Part shown: one piece after another, positions 1 to 7,955 of the stretch
How the letters are laid out: each line of letters opens with the position of its first letter
How positions within the stretch are numbered: the first letter of the stretch is position 1
Assembly: GCF_031456295.1 (NCBI RefSeq)
Contig: NZ_JAVDUJ010000001.1
Coordinates: forward strand, 1,364,001 to 1,428,000
Direction: 5' to 3'
From: Arcanobacterium_A hippocoleae
Lineage (GTDB): Bacteria; Actinomycetota; Actinomycetes; Actinomycetales; Actinomycetaceae
Length of the DNA stretch: 64,000 nucleotides
Program-made: the position numbers and the translations under genes
The notes under the pieces: generated by a model
Databases searched by the model: none
Seen by the model: only the letters and a program-made list of their open reading frames with translations
What the model was told of the DNA's origin: nothing

Positions 1-124
1 ACTCAGGCATGTCTCCTTATATATTGAATTTATCCGTATTCAATTGTTACACGACAAGAGCAAAATAAGAAACCTAACTTTGCTGACGCATATTGAAAAT
101 AAATTCGAATCCGCAGACTCAAGT

Positions 125-169
125 GTTTTGTGTTAGTAGCTGGTGCAAGACCAGCTACTAACACAAAAC
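125..169 (-). terminator. Long perfect hairpin just 3' of tRNA-Ser(UGA)
   Basis: Two 20-base arms (125-144 and 150-169) are perfectly complementary around a 5-base loop. The hairpin begins 2 bases after the 3' end of the minus-strand tRNA gene. There is no clear T-run after it on the minus strand, so it may serve as a processing or stability structure as well as a terminator. Confidence 0.6.
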
Positions 170-171
170 GG

Positions 172-259
172 CGGAGAGTGGGGGATTCGAACCCCCGATG
201 CAGGGTTACTACATACTGGTTTTCAAGACCAGCTCATTCGGCCGCTCTGACAACTCTCC
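172..259 (-). tRNA. tRNA-Ser (anticodon UGA)
   Basis: On the minus strand an 88-base cloverleaf reads GGAGAGT at the 5' acceptor and ACTCTCC plus discriminator G at the 3' end. The anticodon loop CTTGAAA gives anticodon UGA. The long variable arm is typical of class II serine tRNAs, and the T-loop GGTTCGAATCC is intact. The CCA end is not encoded. Confidence 0.96.
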
Positions 260-497
260 TCTTAGCAGCTTGCGCAAAACCACTTTCAAGGGAAACCGAA
301 AATGATTTAACACATGACCACTGGCGCAACTACGCCTTTCGATTCTAAACTAAATCACTAAAAAGATAAAAATAAATTATTAGAAAAATGAAATAAGGGT
401 GAAAATCACTCACAACATTTTCACTTTTAGCTTCTACGAATAGTTCGCAACGGCTAATAAACTAGAATTTAGTGTAAATCTTAAATAAGGAGCAAAT

Positions 498-2963
498 GTG
501 TGGAAAAATCGAGATTTTGTGTTGCGAACAGGCTTTACTGCCCGCATCTTTTTTATTTTGACGATTTTCGCACTAATCTTGATGTCCATTCTACTACCAG
601 CCACTTCTGCTTTTGCCACTTCTCAAAATTCTGTGCTCCCAGCTGATATGCAAACTTCCAAATCTCCGATTCAATACGGGGGCACGTTGAATGCAGCCAA
701 CAATACGCAGCAACAAAAAAACACAAAACGAAATCCAGATGGTGTGCTTTTTATCGGCACTGCTGGAATTGACTTTTCCGACTTAGATTTCACAAATCCG
801 AACTTAAAAGAAAACCTTGCAAACTATTCCTTCGCAGCTCTTTCGCCACGCACCGTGAACCCGCGGACATGTGCAGAAGAAGGATGGATGTCACTGCGTG
901 TTAATGGAGACGTATTTGACCGAGTATCGCCCCCGACTCCGTTAAATCCCAATACTGTGGAATGTAATCCGGTCATTTTTACAGAAGAACCGTCAATATT
1001 AAAAGACGGTGATTTTACTGCACCGCAAAAAGTGCATATTTCTGAGTTTTCAAATCATATCGCCAATACAAAATGGCAAAAAGAATCACCTTTCCCTGCC
1101 GATACTGTGGGAGTTGGCAGAAATGCTGCCCTGCCGCTTGCCAATAGCGACGGCGAAGTAAATAACTGGTATCCATATCCCGCAGTTGATATCCCGCGCT
1201 CTAATACGGTTACCCAAGATCGTCTAATACAAATACTAAATCACGCACAAAATAATGTGCTGGTTGATATTGGCGGTGTAAACGGGGATTCGCTACTCTT
1301 AAACACTGCTCCTCGTATTGCGCAAATCCAAAACGAGCTCAGCAACGTGTTACGCGCTAACGAGCGCAGCAAAAATCCCCGCCGCGTAGTGATTGCCTCT
1401 TTAGGAGATCGTTCGCGTAGCGCACAGTTACATTTCTTTGCAACGAACTCGAACCTGAACCAAAATAGCGGCAGCTCAAATACGTCAATATCAACTGCTC
1501 CTGGAGTGATTTATTCTGTTACCACGCGTGCTACTGGGTTTATCACAATTCCAAATGTGCGTGAAATTATTGTTGGAGATTACTCTGAAGTAGAAATTAT
1601 TTCAAAAAATTCTCTTGCCGAAGCATTACAAACCATAAAAGACGTAGAAGACCACGCCTATGTAGTAAAAACCACCACTGCAAACTGGTATCAAATATTT
1701 AATTTACTTGCAGCCATATTTATTGCGCTTACTTTAATATTATTTTTTCTCCGGCCAGCAGCTGCCGGTAAAAAATGGGGTGCTCCGCGAATTTGTTGGC
1801 GGATCTTAGAATTGGGAAATACCTTTGTGTTTGCTTTTGTGCCTGCAGCCTTAATTCTAAATTTTTTCCCGTGGTGGAAACTTGCAGTCATTCCGAGATT
1901 TGATACTCCAGAATGGGCAAATCTATTTGGAATAGGTTTCACAATCTTCTTAGCCGGTTTACTTACTGGGCTGGCGCAATTTTCAAAACACCCAGTAGGA
2001 ATAATCGCTGCAATCGCATTCCTTGTGCTCAGCAGCGATATTATTGCTGGTTCCCTACATCAACGCAACGGCTTCATGGGCTCGCTAGTGCTAACTTCGC
2101 GTCGATACTACGGTATTTCAAATCGGACTTATCTAATTTTGATTATTGCCGGCCTGCTTGCCACTTTGCCAATTATTTATCAGATTTTAGGGGCAAAAAT
2201 AACTTCGATTAGCAAAATGACGGATAAGTTTGCTGCATCCAACTCTGATATTCGGGAAAGTGCATCAACGGCACCTGCAAGATCACGAATATCGCCGCAG
2301 CAAAGGAAAAAAATCGCACTAATAGTAGTGTTAATCGGATTATTTACCTTAGCGGTAGACGCCATGCCAAGTTGGGGAGCAGATTTTGGCGGCCCGCCAG
2401 GAATCATTGCCAGCTTCGGAATCGCTGCAATTTTATTAGCCGGTTTACGTTTACGCTGGTGGCATGGGCTAGTGTGGATCTTGCTTTCCGTAACCATAAT
2501 GGGAATAGTTGGCTTTGTTGATGCACGTGGAAACGCAAATTCTCATATTGGTAAATTCTGGCAAAGCCTTGGCTCGGCAGAATCATTTGCCCTCATTGGA
2601 GGAAAAATTCGCGATGTTACGCGTTCATTTTTCGGACGGCCAGATTTGCTTTGGCTGATTGCAGTGGTCATTGTGATCACGCTGTTAAGCATATTCGCAG
2701 CACGGAAATTGAATCAGCTCAGCGGAGAACATTTCGCAACTATCCGTGAAATGATTTCACTGCCTGCAACCATTCCATTAATTATTGGAATCACGGCTGG
2801 CATCCTGATTGCTGTACCAATCAACGATTCTGGTGCAATCATGATTAAAGAAGGACTATATATTGGAGTGCCCGCAATTTTTGCGTTACTAACAGGCACT
2901 CTTGCGCGAAATCGTGAAGACGAATCGCATATGCGCCACTTATTTTCGAAAAAACATTCGTGA
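498..2963 (+). CDS. Polytopic membrane protein with large extracytoplasmic N-terminal domain (paralogue of 7956-10610)
   Basis: An 821-residue protein with one N-terminal membrane segment (about 14-36), an extracytoplasmic region to about residue 390, then a hydrophobic half with about eight to ten membrane segments. The ectodomain starts GVLFIGTAGIDFSDLD and contains TCAEEGWMSL, resembling the TCPADGWLTL motif of actinobacterial membrane proteins with an alkaline-phosphatase-like ectodomain; this assignment rests on recall of the family. The membrane half carries GADFGGPPG and a terminal INDSG motif shared with the protein at 7956-10610. The start is GTG with AAGGAG five bases upstream. It converges with the HAD gene, 15 bases apart. 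Its function is unknown; an envelope role is inferred from topology only. Confidence 0.72.
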   Translation: MWKNRDFVLRTGFTARIFFILTIFALILMSILLPATSAFATSQNSVLPADMQTSKSPIQYGGTLNAANNTQQQKNTKRNPDGVLFIGTAGIDFSDLDFTNPNLKENLANYSFAALSPRTVNPRTCAEEGWMSLRVNGDVFDRVSPPTPLNPNTVECNPVIFTEEPSILKDGDFTAPQKVHISEFSNHIANTKWQKESPFPADTVGVGRNAALPLANSDGEVNNWYPYPAVDIPRSNTVTQDRLIQILNHAQNNVLVDIGGVNGDSLLLNTAPRIAQIQNELSNVLRANERSKNPRRVVIASLGDRSRSAQLHFFATNSNLNQNSGSSNTSISTAPGVIYSVTTRATGFITIPNVREIIVGDYSEVEIISKNSLAEALQTIKDVEDHAYVVKTTTANWYQIFNLLAAIFIALTLILFFLRPAAAGKKWGAPRICWRILELGNTFVFAFVPAALILNFFPWWKLAVIPRFDTPEWANLFGIGFTIFLAGLLTGLAQFSKHPVGIIAAIAFLVLSSDIIAGSLHQRNGFMGSLVLTSRRYYGISNRTYLILIIAGLLATLPIIYQILGAKITSISKMTDKFAASNSDIRESASTAPARSRISPQQRKKIALIVVLIGLFTLAVDAMPSWGADFGGPPGIIASFGIAAILLAGLRLRWWHGLVWILLSVTIMGIVGFVDARGNANSHIGKFWQSLGSAESFALIGGKIRDVTRSFFGRPDLLWLIAVVIVITLLSIFAARKLNQLSGEHFATIREMISLPATIPLIIGITAGILIAVPINDSGAIMIKEGLYIGVPAIFALLTGTLARNREDESHMRHLFSKKHS

Positions 2964-2978
2964 ATTTATTACAAAAAC

Positions 2979-3902
2979 TTAAAGCAAAGCTGCAAGCACG
3001 AGCGCTGCACCGTCGTGATCTACGTCTTCAGTAATTGCATTTGCGTGGGCACGCACATATTCCGGCGCATTTCCCATCGCCACTCCGAGCTGTGCCCATG
3101 CGAGCATTTCGCAATCATTCCCGGAATCGCCAATTGCCACAGTATGCTCACGTGGCAAATTCAGATAGCCGAGCACATCAGCAAGCCCGGTAGCTTTCGT
3201 AACACCTTTCGGGCTGATATCCATCCAGGCAGACCAGCCAATCGCGTATTCCACCGCATGTAATCCAAGCGCGTCAATCCGTGCTAGCAGTTCTTCCCCA
3301 GATAAGTCAGGGGTGCGGATAGTGAGTCGAGTGCAGTACGGGTGAGCAAGTTCAGATACTGGCAATACCTGGAACTTTCCCGTCATCTCACCGGCAGGAA
3401 ATTCGCGATTCACACGCCGTACATCCTGCACAGATTCCACTGAAATTAATGCTTGTGGCAATGCCTGGGAAATAAGCTCGATCTCTTTTCGCGGATCAAA
3501 AGTATGCGAAGTAAGCAAACGCACCGTCGGAGTAGGTAAACTAACGTTGCTTGAAAGTGGCACTGTTTCATGTTTTAACCCAGCGCTGCTCACGTCATCA
3601 TTTCCATCCCCGACGGTAACGATTATTGCCCCATTAGCACATACCGCATAGCCACTATTGATCCCTAAATCTTGCATCGCGATCTGCGCGCCAGAAATCC
3701 CCCGCCCAGTGCAGATCACAATATGCGTACCGGCAGTGAGGTGTGCCTGGATTGCTGCCACGATCCGTGGCGAAACAGAAGTATCATGACGGAGCAGCGT
3801 ACCGTCAATATCGAGCGCAATAAAAAGCTGCGACCCGGCAGCAGGCAAACCATGCAGGCGCGCCTCCGCTACTGCTTCATGCCAGATTTTCAGATCAGCC
3901 AA
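2979..3902 (-). CDS. Cof-type HAD-superfamily phosphatase
   Basis: A 307-residue HAD hydrolase. Motif I is DIDGT at residues 31-35, with nucleophile D31 and general acid D33. Motif II is the CTGRG segment, a lysine lies in SPKGVTKATGL, and motif IV is GDSGNDCEML; this layout with a C2B-type cap is that of the Cof/YbiV group, which removes phosphate from small metabolites or sugar phosphates. The substrate cannot be read from sequence. The start used is TTG, and no ATG lies between it and motif I. It lies 121 bases downstream of serS on the same strand and may be cotranscribed; the serS-HAD pairing is common in actinobacteria. Confidence 0.85.
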   Translation of the reverse strand: MADLKIWHEAVAEARLHGLPAAGSQLFIALDIDGTLLRHDTSVSPRIVAAIQAHLTAGTHIVICTGRGISGAQIAMQDLGINSGYAVCANGAIIVTVGDGNDDVSSAGLKHETVPLSSNVSLPTPTVRLLTSHTFDPRKEIELISQALPQALISVESVQDVRRVNREFPAGEMTGKFQVLPVSELAHPYCTRLTIRTPDLSGEELLARIDALGLHAVEYAIGWSAWMDISPKGVTKATGLADVLGYLNLPREHTVAIGDSGNDCEMLAWAQLGVAMGNAPEYVRAHANAITEDVDHDGAALVLAALL

Positions 3903-4023
3903 ATTGCCCCTACTTCACTCGTTATTAGCTTATTTGACCGGAATTGCGAAAACTTCTACAGCAAACAAAACAGCAAACTGGAAGCAACCGCAATCCCGCC
4001 CAGATTCACACGCTCACCGGCAG

Positions 4024-5304
4024 TTATTTTGCAGCAGCTACCGGCGCGATAACTTCTTTGCCACCCAGGTAGGGCCGCAACGCCTGCGGGATATAAAGTG
4101 AACCGTCAGGCTGCTGGTGATTTTCAAACATTGCCACCAACCAACGGGTAGTAGCAAGCGTGCCATTGAGGGTAGCTACAGGAGTAGTACCAATTTCAGA
4201 GCGATGCCGGATATTCAGCCGTCGCGCCTGGAATGTAGTGCAATTCGAGGTGGAAGTAACTTCCATGAACCGATTTTGCGTTGGCAGCCAGGCTTCGCAA
4301 TCAAACTTTTGCGCCGCCGATGATCCAAGATCACCCGCAGCGGTATTGATTACCCGGTACGGCAATTCAGCTTTCGCAATCATTTCTTCTTCCCAAGCGA
4401 GGAAACGCTGATGCTCTTCCACTGCGTCTGCTGGGTCGCAATACGAAAACATTTCGACCTTATTAAACTGATGTACGCGAATGATCCCGCGCGTATCCTT
4501 GCCATAAGATCCAGCTTCACGCCGATAGCAGGTGCTCCAGCCAGTGTAGCGTTTTGGCCCGTTAGCAAGATCAATGATTTCATCTTTATGGTATCCGGCG
4601 AGCGCCACCTCAGAAGTGCCGGTGAGATAAAGATCGTCAGCTGGCAGGTAATAAATTTCGTCTGCATGCGCACCCAGGAATCCAGTGCCGCCCATGATCT
4701 CCGGATTTACAAGAGTGGGAGTGGTGAGCATGGTAAAACCGTAGCTTTCAGCCTGATCCACCGCAGCCGTCAGCAAAGCAAGTTCTAGCCGTGCGCCAAT
4801 ACCTTTCAGATAATAGAAGCGCGAGCCAGCCACTTTCGTGCCGCGTGCCATATCAACACCGTCGATTCCCTCTGCCACATCGAGGTGATCTTTCGGGGTA
4901 AAGCCTTCGGCAGCAAAATCACGAATCTTCCCGACCTGCTTCAGCACAGTGTAATCGTCTTCGCCGCCTGACGGTACGCCGGCAACAATGATATTTGGCA
5001 GCTTATACATCGCAGTGTTGAAAGCTTCAGCTGCTTCTCCAGAAGCCGTCTCAAGCGATTTCACTTCATCAGAGAGTGCTTTTGCTTTTGCAAGTACTGC
5101 TGGCCGATCTTCTTTAGCGGCCTTTCCGATCTCACGAGAGAGCGCTTTTTGCTCTGCACGCTTATCTTCAAAAGCTTGCAGAGATTGACGGCGCTTTTCA
5201 TCAGCTGCCAAGATTTCTGCAACAAGATTTTCATCTGCACCGCGTGCACGCTGCGAGGCGCGCACAATTTCTGGATTTTCCCGGATAAAACGAATATCGA
5301 TCAT
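4024..5304 (-). CDS. serS: Seryl-tRNA synthetase
   Basis: A 426-residue class II aminoacyl-tRNA synthetase that charges tRNA-Ser in the cytoplasm. The N-terminal arm (about 25-105) is rich in E, K, A and R as expected for the long antiparallel coiled coil that contacts the tRNA variable arm. Motif 2 is seen in TCYRREAGSYGKDTRGIIRVHQF and the serine/ATP site in EVTSTSNCTTFQARRLNIR; motif 3 lies in NGTLATTRWLVAMFENHQ. Length is normal. The ATG start opens MIDIRFIRENPE, a typical SerS N terminus. Two serine tRNA genes lie in this window. The gene is divergent from the diacylglycerol-kinase-family gene, with 128 bases between them. Confidence 0.98.
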   Translation of the reverse strand: MIDIRFIRENPEIVRASQRARGADENLVAEILAADEKRRQSLQAFEDKRAEQKALSREIGKAAKEDRPAVLAKAKALSDEVKSLETASGEAAEAFNTAMYKLPNIIVAGVPSGGEDDYTVLKQVGKIRDFAAEGFTPKDHLDVAEGIDGVDMARGTKVAGSRFYYLKGIGARLELALLTAAVDQAESYGFTMLTTPTLVNPEIMGGTGFLGAHADEIYYLPADDLYLTGTSEVALAGYHKDEIIDLANGPKRYTGWSTCYRREAGSYGKDTRGIIRVHQFNKVEMFSYCDPADAVEEHQRFLAWEEEMIAKAELPYRVINTAAGDLGSSAAQKFDCEAWLPTQNRFMEVTSTSNCTTFQARRLNIRHRSEIGTTPVATLNGTLATTRWLVAMFENHQQPDGSLYIPQALRPYLGGKEVIAPVAAAK

Positions 5305-5432
5305 GCCTCTAGGATATGCCGTATCTGCAATGTTATGCGAATTAATTTCAAGTTTTGGTTACCGCATGGCGATTTCGTTATTCAACTGCTTGTTGCCGCG
5401 CGATTGCGAAGCCGATGGGTTAGCATGGAAGC

Positions 5433-6608
5433 ATGAATTGGGATTCGATTGTAGCCATTTTGGCATTGATAGCAGCAAGCGCAGCTTTGTTTCTCTGCTT
5501 TCTGATTTTGCGACGGATGAAGCGCGCCCATAAGCATCTGCGAAAAGTGATCCGAAATATTTCTCCAACAACTTTGCAAAGCATCCTTGGAACAGTAGGA
5601 GAACCAGATTCTGGACCAGCATACGTGGTTTACAATCCAACCAAAGAAGCCAATTGGGAAGAGTTGCGAAAATATTTATTGGAAGCATCGGTAGCAGCTT
5701 CCCTTCCAGAGCCAGTCTGGCTGGAAACTACTGCTGAAGATCCTGGCCCAGGGCAAACCCGGAAAGCCATTGCTGCTGGCGCTTCAGTAGTGATTGCAGC
5801 TGGCGGTGATGGCACTGTGCGTGCGGTGGCAGAAGAGCTGGCAGGCACGAATACGCCACTTGGTTTGCTTCCCGTCGGTACTGGAAATTTACTTGCACGG
5901 AATCTTGATCTGCCACTTAATTCTCCGCGTGATATGGCTTCAATTGCGCTGACGGGAAGTACTCGGCCGATAGATGTGGGGTGGATTGAAATTGCCGACA
6001 ATCTACACGATGAACGGCTAGTGCAGTGGGCACGTAAAGAAGAGCTGAAATTAGCCAAACCTGGCAAATATGCATTCATTGTGATCAGCGGGATGGGTTT
6101 TGATGCTGACGTGATGGATTCGACGAGTTCATCCTTGAAAGATAAAGTAGGCTGGCTTGCTTATGTGAGTGCCGGCATGAAAAATCTCTTTGCGGATAAG
6201 ATGCATGTAGCGATCCACCTGGGCGATTCGGGCAAACGGATTAACACTGAGGCGCGCTCGGTGATGTTGATGAACTGCGGTGAGCTCACCGGCGGGATCG
6301 TGCTTGATCCGAATGTTGACCCTTCAGATTCCTGGCTAGAATTGGCGGTCTTAAATATTAAAGGCGGAGTATTTGGCTGGGTTGATTTAGTGCGAAGGGT
6401 GCTTGCGAAAAATCTGGGAGTGCGTGATCGTTCCTGGCTTCCAGAAAATTCTGTGGCGGGAGATTTGGATACACTGCGGGTGCGCACATGCACAGTGCAT
6501 ACTGGCACACTGCAAGCCGTGCAGATCGATGGTGATGTACTCGGCTATACAAATAAGCTTTCCGTCTCGCTTGATCCTGGCGCTTTGCATGTGCGGGTAC
6601 GCAAATAA
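5433..6608 (+). CDS. Diacylglycerol kinase family lipid kinase (DAGKc / YegS type)
   Basis: A 391-residue protein with an N-terminal membrane anchor (about residues 6-27) and a DAGK catalytic domain. The nucleotide-binding motif GGDGTVRAVAEEL and the following PVGTGNLLARNLDLP are clear, and a YegS-type C-terminal domain follows. Family members phosphorylate diacylglycerol or related lipids at the inner face of the membrane; the actual lipid here is unknown. The start ATG is the first in frame after the intergenic region. It converges with pheA, 42 bases apart. Confidence 0.88.
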   Translation: MNWDSIVAILALIAASAALFLCFLILRRMKRAHKHLRKVIRNISPTTLQSILGTVGEPDSGPAYVVYNPTKEANWEELRKYLLEASVAASLPEPVWLETTAEDPGPGQTRKAIAAGASVVIAAGGDGTVRAVAEELAGTNTPLGLLPVGTGNLLARNLDLPLNSPRDMASIALTGSTRPIDVGWIEIADNLHDERLVQWARKEELKLAKPGKYAFIVISGMGFDADVMDSTSSSLKDKVGWLAYVSAGMKNLFADKMHVAIHLGDSGKRINTEARSVMLMNCGELTGGIVLDPNVDPSDSWLELAVLNIKGGVFGWVDLVRRVLAKNLGVRDRSWLPENSVAGDLDTLRVRTCTVHTGTLQAVQIDGDVLGYTNKLSVSLDPGALHVRVRK

Positions 6609-6650
6609 TGAAATTTGAACTGTGCGCAGCACGCAATGCCGTCGTAAATT

Positions 6651-7778
6651 TTAGCTAAACTGCTTCCCGAGCAAACTTTCCACCCAGGCGTTTGCGGCAT
6701 AAAAATCTGCATCCCTTGTGCCTGGTGTGGGCTGGTTTGCCGTGAGTTTGTGTAAGCTGTGTTCCTTTGGAGTGGTTCCATTAGCAGCAGCCGGATCTTG
6801 AGCATGACTGCCAGCAGCATGATGAGAGTGATGCTCTGGGAGCGGATTTCGTTGCGCAGATCGCGCGGTGGCAGGTATCGGCGCTGCCGGATACGATCCG
6901 AGGAAAGTTACCTTTGGGCTGACGCGATGCAATCCCGCAAGGACGGCTCGCATCCGCTGCTCAGCAATATGGCCGATAGCGTCGATCGAAAAAGCGTAGC
7001 GCCCGAGCGCATCACCTACCGGGCGTGATTCGATTCGTGAAAGATTGATCCCAAGCGCAGCAAATTGCGTAAGCAGTTGCAGCAATGCTCCTGCAGCATC
7101 AGTAGGGAGCTGCACTAAGAGGGTCGTTTTATCCTTTCCAGTGGGCGACGGAATTTCGCCGGCTTTGCCAATCACTACGAAGCGTGTTTGTGCATCTGGA
7201 TTATCGGCTACATCATCACGCAAAACCGTCAATCCATATTGCTTTGCGGCAAGTGGTGAGACAAGTGTAGCCTCATAGCCGGGCGCATCGCTTTCCATTA
7301 AATGTGCTGCTCCTGCTGCCGTAGATGCAGCAGGAAGATATTCCACTGCGGGAAGATTTGCCATGATCCAATCACGGCATTGAGTCCATGCCGCATTATG
7401 CGTAGAAATGCGGCGAATATCGCTCAGGTGCGTGCCGTCTTTTACCGCAAGCACGAAACTGATCGGCACAATAACTTCGCCAGTGATCACTAAGCGCGCA
7501 TCTTTCCCGAGTGCATCAAGAGTAGCGTTGATCCCGCCTTCCACTGAATTTTCGATTGGTACGACGGCATAATCCGCTTTCCCCTGCCGTACCAGATCAA
7601 TAGCCCGCGGTGCATCAAGGGCTGGAATATGGAGCGCAGTATTTTCCGCAGCCACCTGATTCAAGGCTTGTTGGCAAAATGTGCCCCGCGGCCCAAGGAA
7701 AGCATAACGCTGCAGCCGCCCATCCGGATTTGCAAAAGAAGCATCGTGATCCCCCAGATGCTGCGGATTTTTCCCCAT
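6651..7778 (-). CDS. pheA: Prephenate dehydratase with C-terminal ACT domain and His-rich tail
   Basis: Converts prephenate to phenylpyruvate in phenylalanine synthesis. The catalytic domain opens YAFLGPRGTF and carries the TRF motif in QTRFVVIG; the ACT regulatory domain contains GALLQLL and ESRPVG, the phenylalanine-binding region. There is no chorismate mutase domain. I choose ATG at 7778 because GGAG sits 8 bases upstream; an upstream in-frame GTG at 7826 would add 16 residues without a good ribosome site. The protein is 375 residues, with about 80 residues beyond the ACT domain that are rich in A, P, N and H (EHHSHHAAGSHAQ), which is unusual for the family. It is divergent from the membrane protein at 7956. 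Confidence 0.95.
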   Translation of the reverse strand: MGKNPQHLGDHDASFANPDGRLQRYAFLGPRGTFCQQALNQVAAENTALHIPALDAPRAIDLVRQGKADYAVVPIENSVEGGINATLDALGKDARLVITGEVIVPISFVLAVKDGTHLSDIRRISTHNAAWTQCRDWIMANLPAVEYLPAASTAAGAAHLMESDAPGYEATLVSPLAAKQYGLTVLRDDVADNPDAQTRFVVIGKAGEIPSPTGKDKTTLLVQLPTDAAGALLQLLTQFAALGINLSRIESRPVGDALGRYAFSIDAIGHIAEQRMRAVLAGLHRVSPKVTFLGSYPAAPIPATARSAQRNPLPEHHSHHAAGSHAQDPAAANGTTPKEHSLHKLTANQPTPGTRDADFYAANAWVESLLGKQFS

Positions 7779-7955
7779 AATTAAAGCTCCTGTATGTGAA
7801 TTGGCGCGAATCGTGCCGATCAGCACCGCTAATGGCAGAAACCAGGCGCTTTCATTAGAAGGAATTACGCCTTGTGCTAGATAATAAGTGTAAAACTATT
7901 TTGCGAACAGTGGCGCAAGCACCCATTAGGTGAAAATAAATCAGAGAGTGAGAAG

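Noticed and set aside
130..348. Small plus-strand reading frame across the first tRNA
   Set aside because: It is made of the hairpin and the antisense of tRNA-Ser(UGA) and has no ribosome site.
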